Shown in pieces: positions 23,327-25,298 of a DNA stretch of 25,298 nucleotides (the first letter of the stretch is position 1; the number at the start of each line of letters is the position of its first letter). Location: assembly GCA_002344795.1 (NCBI GenBank), contig DDUM01000040.1, positions 7,543 to 32,840 on the forward strand, in the 5' to 3' direction. A program made the position numbers and the translations under genes. This DNA comes from Flammeovirgaceae bacterium UBA2338 (GTDB lineage Bacteria > Bacteroidota > Bacteroidia > Cytophagales > Cyclobacteriaceae). Below the pieces are notes generated by a model. It saw only the letters and a list, made by a program, of their open reading frames with translations. It was not told the origin of the DNA and searched no databases.

Positions 23327-24994
23327 CTAACCTTTTACTGGCTCTCTATGTCCTACCCACGTAAATCTTTTAGTGACATATTCGGGATTGGTAAACGATG
23401 CGTTACCTGAAGGATTCCCTCCCGTTACATGAAAATCAGAGAAGGCCGCATTTTGATTCATGTAAATGCCACCCACTAAATTGAAGGATACCGGAGTGGC
23501 TGCCAACGCCATTTCATCGGCAATTTGCTCCCTTACCTCATCATTAATTGTATAGGCACCACAGGAAATAGCTCCATGCTCCATGGCCATTTCCCTGGCC
23601 AGGGCAATAGACTCATCTGTATTTTTTGTTTTAATAAGCAATGCAATCGGACCAAAAAGTTCTTTGCTGAATATTTCCTTTTTTGAACCATCGATTTCTA
23701 CCACAACAGGAGTTGCCACCCGTGCATTTTTAAACATTGGGTTTTCAAACGTGCGCGACTTCAACCATACTTTGCCTGGCAGACTTTCAGCTTCCACTAC
23801 CCTGGCACTGGTTTTCTTATTCTGAACAGCCCCCAATACAAAAGGACCTGCCTTTGGATTGTCGACCAGGCTATTGATGCTTTCCACAAATTTTTGAGCA
23901 AACTCATCGAAGCTTACTGCACCATCCGCAGTTTTGATACCTCCCTCCGGGATATAAAAATTCTGAGGGGCAGTACACATTTGTCCACTGTAGAGGTTAA
24001 CAGAAAACGAAAGATTGGCTACAACTTTGTCAATGTCATCAACTGAATCGAGAATCACAGAGTTCACACCTGTCTTCTCGGTAAAAACTGTTTTCCCGGG
24101 AATCGCCTCCAGGTAATCCCCAAAAGCAGAGCTTCCCGTGTAGTCAATCAATTTCACGTCTTTATGTTGTGCCAGGTCTTTGGTGATCATCTTATCAAAT
24201 GTATCAACAGCCAATTGGCAGATGTTTGGATCGAGATTATTTTCCGCCAACACATTTTGAATTTCAGCCACAAATATCGCAATAGGCAAAATAGCACCCG
24301 GATGAGGCTTTACTATTACAGCATTACCTGTCACCAAACTTCCGTAGATTCCAGTTACAGAGTTCCAGGTAGGGAAAGTAGAGCAACCCACCACCAAAGA
24401 AATTCCTTTGGGTACTGCCCTCCACTCTTTATCGATTTGCAAATTGTATTTACCCATCGGCTTATCCCAAAGTGCTTTGGCAGGGAAACGCTTCAGCTCT
24501 TCATAGCCGGCAGCAATCGCCTCCATGGCCCTGTCTGCCGCATGCGGACCGGAGGCCTGAAAAGCCATCATGTAACCCTGCCCGGTAGTGTGCATAGTAG
24601 CGTAGGCAATTTCAAAAAACCGATTCTTAATTCTTTCCAGCGATTCTACTAAAATCCCTGCTCTTTCCTCAGCCGAAACTTTTCTCCATTGATGAAATGC
24701 TTTGTTCGATCTGCTTATCAAAGTACCTGGTGAAAAAGTAGGATAACTTATTTTAAGGCCGTCTCCCAGATAAGGTGACTCCTCCTGTCCTGCCCAACCT
24801 TCAGGGTGTTCTTGTTTTAATTCCTCAAACTTCTTTCCAACGCTTGCTTTAAATTTGGTCTGACCATCGGCATCAGCTGTCTCTCCATAGATTTTAGGTG
24901 ATGGATGCTCGGGATAGGTCGCAAAAAAGGTGCGTTCACGCAAAGCCTTGATGGAATTATTAATTATTTCTTCGTGCTTTTTAAATAAATTCAT
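23327..24994 (-). CDS. paaN: PaaN/PaaZ-type aldehyde dehydrogenase
   Basis: A 555-residue aldehyde dehydrogenase superfamily enzyme of the PaaN type, linked to phenylacetate degradation. The domain motifs are VVGCSTFPTWNS (202-212), VIVKPHPGA for the cofactor, the general-base glutamate E306 in TEKTGVNS, and the nucleophile C340 in YSGQMCTAPQN. The last part, FTNPEYVTKRFTWVGHRE, is typical of this group. The hydratase domain of full PaaZ is absent. No other paa gene is in the window, so the pathway assignment rests on family resemblance. It lies 15 nt downstream of the DUF4197 gene and is probably co-transcribed with it. Confidence 0.85.
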   Translation of the reverse strand: MNLFKKHEEIINNSIKALRERTFFATYPEHPSPKIYGETADADGQTKFKASVGKKFEELKQEHPEGWAGQEESPYLGDGLKISYPTFSPGTLISRSNKAFHQWRKVSAEERAGILVESLERIKNRFFEIAYATMHTTGQGYMMAFQASGPHAADRAMEAIAAGYEELKRFPAKALWDKPMGKYNLQIDKEWRAVPKGISLVVGCSTFPTWNSVTGIYGSLVTGNAVIVKPHPGAILPIAIFVAEIQNVLAENNLDPNICQLAVDTFDKMITKDLAQHKDVKLIDYTGSSAFGDYLEAIPGKTVFTEKTGVNSVILDSVDDIDKVVANLSFSVNLYSGQMCTAPQNFYIPEGGIKTADGAVSFDEFAQKFVESINSLVDNPKAGPFVLGAVQNKKTSARVVEAESLPGKVWLKSRTFENPMFKNARVATPVVVEIDGSKKEIFSKELFGPIALLIKTKNTDESIALAREMAMEHGAISCGAYTINDEVREQIADEMALAATPVSFNLVGGIYMNQNAAFSDFHVTGGNPSGNASFTNPEYVTKRFTWVGHREPVKG

Positions 24995-25009
24995 GTGTTG
25001 TCTTAAAAA

Positions 25010-25298
25010 TTATTGGGCTGCAAATACTCTTTTTAATAAATCAGTTGTTCTCGCCAACGGATCTTGTCTTATCTCTTTCTCTTCTTTTGCCACCATCACA
25101 AACAGGCCTTCAATGGCCTTGTCAGTAGCATAGTCATTGAGGTCGGGATTGACATCTTCTACAAATGGAATCTTGTTGTATGTATTAACAAGATCGGTAT
25201 AGTATTTAGTTGCATTTACTTTGTCTAACGAATTTTGGATAACTGGGCTAAATTTTTGTTTCAACTGTGCAGAGGTAGTTCGTTTAAGATATTGCGTA
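25010..25298 (-). CDS. DUF4197 protein, C-terminal part (cut by window edge)
   Basis: At least 96 residues, open to the window edge: codons continue upstream of the TTG at 25264 as TQYLKRTTSAQLKQKF. The C-terminal pattern PDLNDYATDKAIEGLFVMVA and ARTTDLLKRVFA matches DUF4197, a family of secreted or lipid-anchored proteins of unknown function. The true start lies outside the window. It is upstream of paaN on the same strand. Confidence 0.8.
   Translation of the reverse strand, partial: TQYLKRTTSAQLKQKFSPVIQNSLDKVNATKYYTDLVNTYNKIPFVEDVNPDLNDYATDKAIEGLFVMVAKEEKEIRQDPLARTTDLLKRVFAAQ

Overview
The window reads as chromosomal DNA of a Bacteroidota bacterium, most likely of the Cytophagia/Cytophagales. 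Evidence is the protein set (DUF1343/NamZ lipoprotein, DUF6503-like and DUF4412 proteins, a short Bacteroidota-type arginine decarboxylase beside a ureohydrolase and a deoxyhypusine-synthase homologue, an EF-G paralogue) and several upstream sites matching the Bacteroidota -7 element TAnnTTTG. Taxonomy is inferred from protein character only; no rRNA or tRNA gene was seen.

Layout. (1) 1-5022: start of argS, a deoxyhypusine-synthase-like gene (probable homospermidine synthase), a secreted START-domain protein, an arginase/agmatinase-family enzyme and a PLP arginine decarboxylase. The three polyamine genes fit a route arginine to agmatine/putrescine to homospermidine. (2) 5006-8308: three YceI-like proteins and an outer-membrane beta-barrel protein, with a strong intrinsic terminator after the barrel gene. 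(3) 8536-16311: envelope and housekeeping genes: a lipoprotein, a DUF4412 secreted protein with a Met/Gln-rich segment, an EF-G paralogue without the catalytic histidine, a GmhB-like HAD phosphatase, a polyprenol-phosphate mannosyltransferase-like enzyme, a LolC/E-type permease and a NamZ-like exo-muramidase lipoprotein. (4) 16318-17585: a REP-associated tyrosine transposase (RAYT) inside an array of composite four-hairpin repeats. Two of the repeats end in a copy of the transposase gene's own 3' end, so they look like its non-autonomous derivatives. (5) 17617-21722: nth, fmt, folA, a small membrane protein, an SDR oxidoreductase and a TauE/SafE permease, all on the + strand. (6) 21744-22250: a second, unrelated repeat block of three long hairpin repeats running into a 21-nt tandem array. 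(7) 22494-25298: an uncharacterised helical protein with its own terminator, then a PaaN-type aldehyde dehydrogenase and a DUF4197 protein on the - strand.

A general trait is the tight packing of convergent genes. Five convergent pairs end within 5 nt of each other or overlap at their stop codons, leaving no room for separate terminators. The most unusual content is the RAYT/repeat locus, followed by the EF-G paralogue, the 21-nt array and the altered iron-sulfur signature of Nth.
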